Below, one piece after another: positions 1-5,873 of a DNA stretch of 7,101 nucleotides. Position numbers and translations under genes: made by a program. The DNA is from Bacteroidales bacterium UBA1217 (GTDB lineage: Bacteria; Bacteroidota; Bacteroidia; Bacteroidales; P3): the NCBI GenBank assembly GCA_002309335.1, contig DBXH01000045.1:1-7101 (forward strand), in the 5' to 3' direction. Each line of letters starts with the position of its first letter. Position 1 is the first letter of the stretch. The notes beneath the pieces were generated by a model. The model saw only the letters and a list, made by a program, of their open reading frames with translations. It did not search any database and had not been told where the DNA came from.

Positions 1-8
1 CTCTTGCA

Positions 9-27
9 CCCCCTCTCTAAGAGGGGG
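9..27. repeat. Perfect GC-rich palindrome (hairpin)
   Basis: CCCCCTCT, loop CTA, AGAGGGGG: an uninterrupted 8-bp stem with a 3-base loop. Neither side carries a T-run (AAAGAACG follows on the plus strand, TGCAAGAG on the minus strand), so it is not a canonical intrinsic terminator. It lies about 55 bases upstream of the methyltransferase start. It could be the end of an upstream transcription unit outside the window or a dispersed palindromic repeat; the sequence alone does not decide. Confidence 0.55.
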
Positions 28-82
28 AAAGAACGGGTTATATTATTTCACAATAAAACGGGGAAAAGGACGTTATTGTGGT

Positions 83-890
83 ATGAACGCTCTATCGAAA
101 AACCAACTGAAGAATCTGGCAGCATACCGACTACAGAAACGCTGCGACGAGGACGAGGTCTTTGTCGTTGAGGGTGTCAAAATGTGCAACGAGGCGCTAA
201 TGTCGGATTTCACAATCCGCACACTATGCGGCACGGCGGAATATATCAACTCTGTCAATGACAAACTGACCCGCTGCGGCGAAATATATGAAGTCACCGC
301 CGAACAGCTGGAACGGCTCAGCAACCAACGTACGCCCAACAAGGTGTGGACTTTGGTGGAACGGAGAACGGAAAACGGAAAACGGAAAACGGAAAACGGA
401 AAACGGAGAATGGAGAACGGAAAACGGGGAACGGAGAACGGAGAACGGAGAACGGCTAACGCTGGCTTTGGACGGGTTGCAGGATCCAGGAAATATGGGC
501 ACCATTATGCGCATTGCTGACTGGTACGGGATACGACATATCGTTTGCAGCCGCGATACGGTGAACTGCTATAACCCCAAGGTGGTGCAGGCTACGATGG
601 GCGCTATATTCAGGACGAGAATAGATTATTGCGACCTTGCCGAATGGCTTGATGAGGCCGCCAACAAGGGCTATGCCACATACGCTGCAATGCTCGACGG
701 TGAACCCTACCAAACCGCAACGCTGGAACAGCCGGCGGCGCTGGTGATAGGCAACGAGGGTAAGGGCATATCGCCCAATATCGCCGCCAATGTGCAACAC
801 AAACTCACCATCCCGAACATTGGCGGGACGTGCGAGTCGCTCAACGCCGCCGTAGCGACGGCGCTGCTTTGTGCCGAATTCTATCGATAG
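83..890 (+). CDS. TrmH/SpoU-family RNA 2'-O-methyltransferase, split by a frame shift in a heptamer array
   Basis: This is a SPOUT-class, SAM-dependent methyltransferase of the TrmH/SpoU family, expected to methylate a ribose 2'-OH in rRNA or tRNA; the target cannot be told from sequence. The N-terminal substrate-binding domain (bases 83-361, starting MNALSKNQLKNL, with VFVVEG) is in one frame. The SPOUT domain is in the +1-shifted frame from about 454 to the stop at 890. It has all three family motifs: motif 1 DPGNMGTIMRIADW (about 486-527), motif 2 LVIGNEGKGISP (about 741-776) and motif 3 IPNIGGTCESLNAAVA (about 813-860). Between them lies a heptanucleotide array (363-453). As it stands the N-terminal frame runs past the array into a stop at 518-520, giving 145 residues without a SPOUT core; the other frame is open from an ATG at 288, but that start has no support. 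Without the array the gene would encode 238 residues, a usual family length. The ATG at 83 is chosen because LSKNQ is the expected N-terminus. It may be phase-variable, a slippage pseudogene or an assembly error. Confidence 0.85.
363..453 (+). repeat. 13-copy heptanucleotide tandem array (GGAAAAC/GGAGAAC)
   Basis: There are thirteen contiguous 7-base units. In order they are GGAGAAC, five GGAAAAC (370-404), GGAGAAT, GGAGAAC, GGAAAAC, GGGGAAC and three GGAGAAC (433-453). A 5-base partial unit GGAAC (358-362) precedes it and a diverged unit GGCTAAC (454-460) follows. Seven is not a multiple of three, so each unit gained or lost shifts the reading frame. The unit has no stop codon in any frame and reads as a basic, polar TENGERR/TENGKRK heptapeptide repeat every 21 bases. 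The array lies exactly between the two domains of the methyltransferase. The five identical units are the most likely site of replication slippage. Confidence 0.95.
881..890. other. Palindrome containing both convergent stop codons
   Basis: The 10-base palindrome CTATCGATAG is read on both strands as the last codons of two genes. On each strand TAT-CGA-TAG gives Tyr-Arg-stop, so the methyltransferase ends FYR and HldD ends IYR. The tail-to-tail overlap is 10 bases with no room for a terminator between the genes. Confidence 0.9.
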
Positions 891-1870
891 ATGTCGTCGG
901 TGGCGAGGAAGCCACCCACGTATTGTGCCACCCCGTCGGGGACTGAGGTGAAAGGCGCGTCGTAGCCGACGCTGCGGAGCTTGGTTAGATCGGCCTCGGT
1001 AAAATACTGATACTGGTTGCGCACCGAGTCGGGCATATCAATATACTCAATTACCGGCTCGATATTCATACAACGGGCTATGCTCTGCGCTACAACATTG
1101 TAGGAGGTGGCATTGCCCGTGCCTACGTTGAAGAGACCGCTGACCTGCGGATGTTCGAGCATCCACAGCATAACGTTGACACAGTCGCCCACCCATACAA
1201 AGTCGCGCCGCTGCTCGCCGTGGGCGCAGTCGTCGCGATAGGATTTGAAGAGGCGCACACGACCTGTGGTGCGGAACTGCTCGAAGAAATGGCGCACCAC
1301 ACTCATCTGCATTCCTTTATGGTACTCGTTGGGACCATAGACGTTGAAGAATTTGAGTCCCACGACCTGCGACAGCTTTGAGGAGTGGAGTGAGGAAATA
1401 TGGGTCGATATGTATTTGTCGACGGCGTTTTTGCTCCATCCGTAGGGGTTGAGCGGCTGCAACGAGGCGAGAAACGCAGGGTCGTCGCGGTCGATAAAGC
1501 CACGCTCGCCAGCGCCGTAGGTGGCTGCCGACGAAGCATAGACAAGCGGTATGGAGGCTGTGCGACAGAAATGGTAGAGCTGTATAGTGAGCTGAAAGTT
1601 GTTGGCCACAATCTTGTCGACATCCGTCTCGGTGGTCGACGAGATAGCTCCAAGATGCAGCACAGCCTTGATTTCCTGTTTATGCTCAATGAGGAAGTCC
1701 TGCAGCTGATGAGGGAATATGAATTGCAAGGCGCCGCGCTTGGCGATATTTTTCCATTTGGCGTCGCTGCCGAAGTTGTCGACGGCAACGATGTCGCGAT
1801 AGCCCCTTTGTTGCATTTCGGCCAACAGGTTGGAGCCAATAAAGCCTGTAGCACCCGTAACGACGTACAT
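881..1870 (-). CDS. hldD: ADP-L-glycero-D-manno-heptose 6-epimerase
   Basis: This cytoplasmic NADP-dependent enzyme epimerises ADP-D-glycero-D-manno-heptose to the L-glycero form, the activated heptose of the lipopolysaccharide inner core. The 329-residue product is an extended short-chain dehydrogenase. It has the nucleotide-binding GATGFIG at residues 6-12, SSTTE at 77-81 (a family hallmark), YASSAATYG at 111-119, catalytic YGWSK at 143-147 (Tyr143, Lys147), and FNVYGPNEYHKG at 175-186, whose Lys185 corresponds to the second catalytic-region lysine of E. coli HldD. RDFVWVGD follows at 222-229. Length is close to the E. coli enzyme (about 310). The start is the only Met ahead of the Rossmann motif. 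The 3' end overlaps the convergent methyltransferase by 10 bases. Other NAD-sugar epimerases share the fold, but SSTTE and NEYHKG favour HldD. Confidence 0.93.
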   Translation of the reverse strand: MYVVTGATGFIGSNLLAEMQQRGYRDIVAVDNFGSDAKWKNIAKRGALQFIFPHQLQDFLIEHKQEIKAVLHLGAISSTTETDVDKIVANNFQLTIQLYHFCRTASIPLVYASSAATYGAGERGFIDRDDPAFLASLQPLNPYGWSKNAVDKYISTHISSLHSSKLSQVVGLKFFNVYGPNEYHKGMQMSVVRHFFEQFRTTGRVRLFKSYRDDCAHGEQRRDFVWVGDCVNVMLWMLEHPQVSGLFNVGTGNATSYNVVAQSIARCMNIEPVIEYIDMPDSVRNQYQYFTEADLTKLRSVGYDAPFTSVPDGVAQYVGGFLATDDIYR

Positions 1871-1878
1871 TGAGAGGG

Positions 1879-1927
1879 TAAAGGTTAAAGTTTAGAGTTA
1901 AAAGTTTAGAGGTTTATAGTTAGGAGT
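1879..1927. repeat. Degenerate heptamer array, consensus TAAAGTT
   Basis: Seven consecutive 7-base units can be laid out: TAAAGGT, TAAAGTT, TAGAGTT, AAAAGTT, TAGAGGT, TTATAGT, TAGGAGT. They lie in the leader of hldD, just upstream of its start codon at 1870. The same consensus recurs at 6931-6958. The rest of the 1871-1994 gap holds a small hairpin (1934-1954) and no recognisable gene or -7 box. Confidence 0.6.
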
Positions 1928-1933
1928 TACAAA

Positions 1934-1954
1934 GGACAACTGATTCTATTGTCC
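1934..1954 (-). terminator. Possible weak terminator of the InlB-repeat lipoprotein gene
   Basis: On the minus strand GGACAA, a 9-base loop and TTGTCC form a 6-bp stem, followed by the short pyrimidine-rich TTTGTAAC. It begins about 40 bases beyond the stop of the lipoprotein gene at 1995 and before hldD. The U-run is poor, so this is a tentative call; it could equally be a leader structure of hldD. Confidence 0.3.
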
Positions 1955-1994
1955 ACTTTAATTCCCATTTTAAAAATATGGTTTTCTTTTCGTT

Positions 1995-2642
1995 TCACTT
2001 CCGTATGGCGGTCATATCGGCGGTGCCGGTGACACCCATACCTGCGACATTGGCACTGAGGGTTGAGACCCAAGACATTTCACCATTGACCGGGGCGCTT
2101 ATTATCGGGAAAGTGACCGTAATGGCAACGTCATAGTTCATAATGTTCTGGTTGGTTACGATAGGATCTATGTGCAGTCCCTGACTATTGACATAGCCAT
2201 TGACTGTTTGTCCCGACATTGTAATATACACATCGTTGCCCGAGCCTGCCTTTTCAATGGTGGCGTCCATTGGCGGCAACTCAGTAGAATAGGTGCCAAT
2301 CACAGGAATATTGTTAAACGTGGCATCGGCGGTGACAGTATACTCACCAACAAAGGCGTCGGCAAGAGACGACTCCTGAACGAAGGTGGCTACGTATGTC
2401 ACATCGCCTGTCACCTCGAACGAAAACGGATTGGTGGTGGTATTGTCCTGCCAGCTGACGAAACGGCACCCGTCGGCGGGGATGGCGGCAATAGTGGCGG
2501 TGGAGCCTTTCTCGTATGTACCGCCGCCCGTAACGGTACCATAGGCGTTATTGTTCGACGATACCGTGACGGTGTATTCTTTTTTGCAGGAGACAAAAGC
2601 CAAAGTAGCAAAAGCTACCATAATGACGAAAAACTTTTTCAT
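1995..2642 (-). CDS. Lipoprotein with a divergent InlB B-repeat domain
   Basis: The 215-residue product has a lipoprotein signal peptide, MKKFFVIMVAFATLAFVSC, with a lipobox ending at Cys19. It is therefore expected to be lipid-anchored, probably at the outer membrane. Residues 23-87 (YTVTVSS...YGTVTGGGTYEKGSTATI...GCRFVSWQD...TGDVTYVATF) match the divergent InlB B-repeat family common in Bacteroidota surface proteins, as a single copy. Residues 98-215 form a Thr/Val/Asn-rich, strand-rich segment ending in GMGVTGTADMTAIRK. It faintly recalls calycin-like beta-barrel domains of Bacteroidales lipoproteins, but I cannot establish that. No catalytic motif is visible and the function is unknown. 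It has its own candidate -7 box upstream (2675-2682), so it is likely transcribed apart from the hydrolase. Confidence 0.85.
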   Translation of the reverse strand: MKKFFVIMVAFATLAFVSCKKEYTVTVSSNNNAYGTVTGGGTYEKGSTATIAAIPADGCRFVSWQDNTTTNPFSFEVTGDVTYVATFVQESSLADAFVGEYTVTADATFNNIPVIGTYSTELPPMDATIEKAGSGNDVYITMSGQTVNGYVNSQGLHIDPIVTNQNIMNYDVAITVTFPIISAPVNGEMSWVSTLSANVAGMGVTGTADMTAIRK

Positions 2643-2674
2643 ATTATCTTTAATTATTTATTTTTTTGAAAGTG

Positions 2675-2682
2675 CAAAAATA
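2675..2682 (-). promoter_or_regulatory. Candidate Bacteroidota -7 box for the InlB-repeat lipoprotein
   Basis: The minus strand reads TATTTTTG, an exact match to the Bacteroidota -7 consensus TAnnTTTG, 32 bases upstream of the ATG at 2642 in a 73-base A/T-rich gap. I see no clear -33 TTTG at the expected distance. The same TATTTTTGCA string occurs upstream of the gene at 4793, which supports it modestly. In A/T-rich DNA chance matches are possible. Confidence 0.4.
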
Positions 2683-2715
2683 CGAATATTTTTTGAATTA
2701 TGTGTTTTTTAAAAA

Positions 2716-4080
2716 TTATTTCTGCAAAATCCAGCCGGCTACAAGCTGCATAACCTCGGGTGCCATCGTCTCATCGATTAGCATATACTCGCTTGGAGCA
2801 CCCGTGTCGCAATGTTGCATAAGATGGTTCAGACCCGGCATCAGGCGAATTACAGCCTTCCCTCCTGTGGCATTGCTTATGAGGCCTAGATTGAGCGGCA
2901 ACACCTGACAGTCTTTGTCACCATTGACGGCGAGGATGGGGCAGCGGGTACGGGCAAGGTAATCGGCGCTGTTGAGCTTGACAAACGCTTTCATCCAGGC
3001 ATTATCCATCTGCGAAATCATCAAATAGGTGTCCGACTTGCTCATTCCCGCTTGTTTGCGCTGCTCGGCGGTAAGCCCCTGCGTCTTTTGCTCGTTGAGT
3101 TTGAACACCGCAGCCGAATAATCACTTACAGTGTCGCTGATATCGAACACTGAGCGAGTGAAATCAAGCCTCCGGTCGATGAGTTCCTGCGGGGTGCCTT
3201 GCAACTGAGAGATGCGCTCTATCTGCTGCAAAAGAATATCGGCACCTGAACATCCAGGACCTGCCAACAGGACGATGAACGCCACCTTACCGTTGCGCGA
3301 TGCGACGATGGGGGCTATCATTCCGCCTTCGCTGTGGCCGATGATGCCTACACGCTTACTGTCGATCTGCTTGTGCTTGCGCAGGAAATTGAATACCGCC
3401 TCAGCATCATCGGCAAAGTCGAGCGTGGTGGCTTTCTGTACTTCGCCCTTCGAACCGCCTATGCCGCGGTCATCGTAGCGGAGGACAGCTATACCGTTGC
3501 GCGTAAGATAATCTGCAAGGACGAGGAATGGTTTGTGTCCAAGCAGCTCCTCGTCGCGGTTCTGCTGGCCGCTGCCACTGACAAGTACAACAGCAGGGAA
3601 TGGACCTTTGCCCTCGGGAATGGTAAGGGTACCCGCCAAGGTGACGCCAGCCTTCTTGCGGACGATAGTCACCTCCTCGCTGGTGTAGGGGAACGGCGGA
3701 AGCGGCGTTTGCGGACGATTGAGGGTAAACATCCCTTCGGCTGGCTCAAACGTAATCTGCGCCCGCATCAGCCCTTGCCGGAAAGTGCCGTCGAAAGTAC
3801 TGTCTTTGGCATTCCATACAAGGGTTAACTTGACTCCGGTTTGACTATGGGTCACACGCAGGGTGTCGCCGCTGAAACTCCACTTCGATGCCGTCATCGG
3901 CTCTTTGGTCTGCATAGGGCTATAAAGTACCGGCGTGCCGTCGTTGAAAGTCAGATTGATAGGCAACTGAGCCTCTTCGAGCATAGCAAGCCACCAACGG
4001 CCATCGAAAGACGAGGGCATCTGCTGAGCCTGCAGCGATATAGCGACGCCAAGCATAAATATTAGCATCAAGCGCTTCAT
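2716..4080 (-). CDS. Secreted alpha/beta-hydrolase (esterase/peptidase-like)
   Basis: This 454-residue protein begins with a signal peptide (MKRLMLIFMLGVAISLQA, then QQ), so it should act in the periplasm or beyond. Residues about 25-130 form a beta-rich N-terminal domain (FDGRWWLAML, FDGTFRQGLM), and about 135-454 an alpha/beta-hydrolase fold. The fold shows the oxyanion-type LVSGSGQQNRDE (166-177), DDRGIGGS (203-210), the nucleophile elbow GHSEGG with Ser250, the acid motif NGDKDCQV with Asp390, and GLNH with His419, so the triad looks complete. This architecture is common in Bacteroidota and usually annotated as alpha/beta-hydrolase or acyl-peptidase-like; the substrate cannot be read from sequence. 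I prefer the ATG at 4080 over the one at 4095. It gives a clean signal peptide, follows an AGGG, and leaves 5 bases after the gldD stop instead of a 10-base overlap. It is probably co-transcribed with gldD. Confidence 0.88.
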   Translation of the reverse strand: MKRLMLIFMLGVAISLQAQQMPSSFDGRWWLAMLEEAQLPINLTFNDGTPVLYSPMQTKEPMTASKWSFSGDTLRVTHSQTGVKLTLVWNAKDSTFDGTFRQGLMRAQITFEPAEGMFTLNRPQTPLPPFPYTSEEVTIVRKKAGVTLAGTLTIPEGKGPFPAVVLVSGSGQQNRDEELLGHKPFLVLADYLTRNGIAVLRYDDRGIGGSKGEVQKATTLDFADDAEAVFNFLRKHKQIDSKRVGIIGHSEGGMIAPIVASRNGKVAFIVLLAGPGCSGADILLQQIERISQLQGTPQELIDRRLDFTRSVFDISDTVSDYSAAVFKLNEQKTQGLTAEQRKQAGMSKSDTYLMISQMDNAWMKAFVKLNSADYLARTRCPILAVNGDKDCQVLPLNLGLISNATGGKAVIRLMPGLNHLMQHCDTGAPSEYMLIDETMAPEVMQLVAGWILQK

Positions 4081-4085
4081 AATCC

Positions 4086-4757
4086 CTATCTCCATTTAAG
4101 AGTTTCGATAAGATGAACCATATCGTGCTGCAGATATTCGAGCACCGGAGCCAACGAGTCGTTGTTGGGCACACAGTCGATATAGAGCGAGCCGCGCAGG
4201 AAATGGCTGACGCTGTCGGTAGCCCAGAACTGGTAGGTGGAAGCCACATTCTGGCCCTTGAGCTGATAAGAGGTGGCGTAAACATTTTCAGCTTTATTGA
4301 CAAACTTGTTCTCGCTGATGCCCGAAGCAAAACCAAAATGCTTAGATACAAGCAGGTAGGAGGTATCGACCTCGGCAGCAAGGTCAGCAGGCTTACGGAG
4401 ATGCTTGTATGTAAGAAAGATAACGCCATTCCACTTCGGATACATAATGTCTATCCACGTCACGCCGGCTGGAGCATCCTTCTCCGACACTTCGGCACTT
4501 TGATTTGCTTCAAATATGATGGGAAAAGTGTGAAAAGGCTTGTCTTTAGAAATAGCAATCAAAGTGTCGCCTCCCCAATACAATGTGTCGGCAAGAGGCA
4601 AAGTGTCCACAAGCCAATAGCTGTGCTCTGGCAGGTCGATACGCATATAGCCCTTCGGCTTGGGCGTATAATTGTCGCCCGAACCGCAGGCAACAAGCAA
4701 CACCAGCAGGGGCAATAAGAGTAATATGTTTCTATGTCTGTTCATTATATTGGACAT
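4086..4757 (-). CDS. gldD: Gliding motility lipoprotein GldD
   Basis: GldD is a lipoprotein required for gliding and the associated type IX secretion machinery in Flavobacterium johnsoniae; homologues also occur in non-gliding Bacteroidota. The product is 223 residues. It has a lipoprotein signal sequence with lipobox LVAC ending at Cys24. The family hallmarks follow: DNYTPKPKGYMRIDLPEHSY (28-47), WIDIMYPKWNGVIFLTYK (101-118), and a C-terminal block HFLRGSLYIDCVPNNDSLAPV (185-205) ending in HLIETLKW. An alternative start at Met5 (4745) gives an equally good 20-residue signal peptide. The ATG at 4757 is directly preceded by an A-run, which suits Bacteroidota initiation, so both remain possible. 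The next gene, the hydrolase, starts 5 bases after its stop. The 35-base region upstream is shared with a divergent gene. Confidence 0.92.
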   Translation of the reverse strand: MSNIMNRHRNILLLLPLLVLLVACGSGDNYTPKPKGYMRIDLPEHSYWLVDTLPLADTLYWGGDTLIAISKDKPFHTFPIIFEANQSAEVSEKDAPAGVTWIDIMYPKWNGVIFLTYKHLRKPADLAAEVDTSYLLVSKHFGFASGISENKFVNKAENVYATSYQLKGQNVASTYQFWATDSVSHFLRGSLYIDCVPNNDSLAPVLEYLQHDMVHLIETLKWR

Positions 4758-4764
4758 TTTTTTT

Positions 4765-4772
4765 TATTTTTG
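4765..4772 (+). promoter_or_regulatory. Candidate Bacteroidota -7 box for the gene at 4793
   Basis: TATTTTTG matches TAnnTTTG exactly and lies 20 bases before the ATG at 4793, so a start of transcription near 4779 would leave a leader of about 14 bases. The 35-base gap to the divergent gldD also contains a T9 run (4757-4765) that overlaps both this box and the gldD start codon. A convincing -33 TTTG is not visible. Confidence 0.42.
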
Positions 4773-4792
4773 CATATTGAAAAGGAACTGTG

Positions 4793-5206
4793 ATGAACCG
4801 TCTAAAATACCTTATATGCGCTAAGACTCAGTACGATATACAGTCGCCGTTTATGTTCGACCTGTATCAGAATGTCATTGCGCCCAAACTGGACAAAACT
4901 ACTCTGGAGAGGTGCGGGATAGCGTCAAAGGACCTTTTCGGTCAATTGTGCTACAAACTCACAGACCACTACAAAGCCATTGAGTCCGACGATATTCTTG
5001 TCGGCTGCGACAAGACGCTTTCGCTGCCCGACGGCAGCAAGGTGGGCGTTGTGCGCAACCCTCACCGCAGCAAAACCAGCGAGGAGGCGTGGGATAGACT
5101 TTTCAAAGAACCTTTTGTGACCCTTTCGGTCGACCTGTTTGACATCGGGCTGGTGTTCACCTCGCCGAAACTGTCAAAACAGCATATTGTATTCAGAGTG
5201 TTTTAG
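4793..5206 (+). CDS. Hypothetical protein, apparently a shortened methyltransferase-family relative
   Basis: The 137-residue product has no signal peptide or membrane segment. Its N-terminus (MNRLKYLICAKTQYDIQSPFMFDLYQNVI) resembles the start of a Bacteroidota class I SAM-methyltransferase family that carries an HSPF motif near residue 20; here it is QSPF (17-20). Its C-terminus (EEAWDRLFKEPFVTLSVDLFDIGLVF, 97-122, then KQHIVFR, 129-135) resembles that family's C-terminal end. Those proteins are about 230-260 residues and carry a glycine-rich SAM-binding core between these ends. Here the middle (31-90) has no such core, so methyltransferase activity is unlikely. This comparison is from memory and is moderately secure at best. 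The start at 4793 is preferred to a GTG at 4790 because AAGGA (4782-4786) then sits 6 bases upstream. The gene is convergent with pcm, with 2 bases between the stop codons. Confidence 0.72.
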   Translation: MNRLKYLICAKTQYDIQSPFMFDLYQNVIAPKLDKTTLERCGIASKDLFGQLCYKLTDHYKAIESDDILVGCDKTLSLPDGSKVGVVRNPHRSKTSEEAWDRLFKEPFVTLSVDLFDIGLVFTSPKLSKQHIVFRVF

Positions 5207-5208
5207 AT

Positions 5209-5868
5209 TTATTTTCCACCATAGTCGAGCCTTTTACGCATAGGCACGAATTTGCAGTCGCCAAAACGTTGCTGTACTAAGAGGTCGGGGGTCTCCCCCT
5301 TTTTTTCTATGCGCAGCATTTCCTGCTGCTCGTCGCCCACAGGGATAATCATCACGCCGCCAACCTTGAGCTGGGCAATCAAATCGGACGGCACATAGGG
5401 TGCGCCGCAGGTTACAAGGATGCGGTCGAACGGACCGTATTCGGGCAGACCCTTGTAGCCGTCGCCAAGGAAGCATTTGGGACGATAATGCAGCTGTTCG
5501 AGGCGCGGTTTGGTTATGTCGTAAAGCTCCTTCTGACGCTCGATGGTAAACACTTTAAGTCCCATAGCACACAGCACAGCTGTCTGATAGCCGCTGCCCG
5601 TTCCCACCTCGAGGACCTTCATTTCGGGCTGTGCGTCGAGCAACGCGCTCTGGAAAGCCACCGTGGAGGGCTGCGAGATTGTCTGACCGCACTTGATAGG
5701 AAGGGCGCGGTCCTCATAGGCCATATAGTCAAGCATCGTTTCGAGGAACAAGTGACGCGGCACCTCAGTCATAGCCTCCAAAACACGCTGGTCGTCAATA
5801 CCTTTCTCGCGGAGATGCTGCACCATCTCGGAGCGCCAACGTTTATGTTTGAAAGTATCTTCCATCAT
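5209..5868 (-). CDS. pcm: Protein-L-isoaspartate O-methyltransferase
   Basis: This cytoplasmic enzyme uses SAM to methylate L-isoaspartyl (and D-aspartyl) residues in aged proteins, starting their repair to normal aspartate. The 219-residue product has the usual bacterial length. It shows the substrate-site motif GQTISQP (61-67), the SAM-binding motif I VLEVGTGSGYQTAVL (85-99), the acidic end of strand 2, FTIERQKEL (107-115), and the downstream block GDGYKGLPEYGPFDRILVTCGAP (135-157), followed by LKVGGVMIIPVG (167-178). Two adjacent ATGs (5868 and 5865) can serve as the start. It begins 5 bases after the thiL stop, so the two are probably one operon. Its 3' end carries a plus-strand terminator-like hairpin that encodes residues 188-194. 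Confidence 0.95.
   Translation of the reverse strand: MMEDTFKHKRWRSEMVQHLREKGIDDQRVLEAMTEVPRHLFLETMLDYMAYEDRALPIKCGQTISQPSTVAFQSALLDAQPEMKVLEVGTGSGYQTAVLCAMGLKVFTIERQKELYDITKPRLEQLHYRPKCFLGDGYKGLPEYGPFDRILVTCGAPYVPSDLIAQLKVGGVMIIPVGDEQQEMLRIEKKGETPDLLVQQRFGDCKFVPMRKRLDYGGK
5287..5306 (+). terminator. Plus-strand intrinsic terminator inside pcm
   Basis: GGGGG, loop TCT, CCCCC and then seven T's form a textbook rho-independent terminator on the plus strand, 81 bases past the stop of the gene at 4793. It lies within the antisense of the pcm coding region. The gap between the two genes is only 2 bases, so termination has to occur inside the neighbour. The stem is short (5 bp) but all G-C. Confidence 0.55.
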
Positions 5869-5873
5869 ATCCG

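Noticed and set aside
363..453. Programmed -1 ribosomal frameshifting on the GGAAAAC units as the way to join the two methyltransferase halves
   Set aside because: The SPOUT frame is +1 relative to the N-terminal frame, so one -1 slip leads to the wrong frame. A +1 or double -1 event would be needed, and no specific stimulator is visible.
363..453. CRISPR-like or larger minisatellite structure
   Set aside because: The period is 7 bases with no spacers, and no cas-like gene is nearby.
899..916. Stem GGTGGC/GCCACC as a terminator for the methyltransferase gene
   Set aside because: No T-run follows and the bases encode the HldD C-terminus, so it is more likely a coding coincidence.
1303..1854. 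Open frame of 183 codons on the minus strand
   Set aside because: It is another frame of hldD on the same strand; the product is a low-complexity Ser/Thr/Arg-rich sequence.
1400..1873. Open frame of 157 codons on the plus strand
   Set aside because: It lies wholly antisense to hldD, whose motifs are clear, and its translation shows no recognisable family features.
3334..3828. Open frame of 164 codons on the plus strand
   Set aside because: It is antisense to the alpha/beta-hydrolase, which has a complete catalytic triad.
4078..4095. Upstream hydrolase start at 4095
   Set aside because: It would place MEIGI before a clean signal peptide and overlap gldD by 10 bases; the ATG at 4080 fits better.
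4113..4718. Open frame of 201 codons on the plus strand
   Set aside because: It mirrors gldD; the GldD family match on the other strand is strong, and no start signal is seen here.
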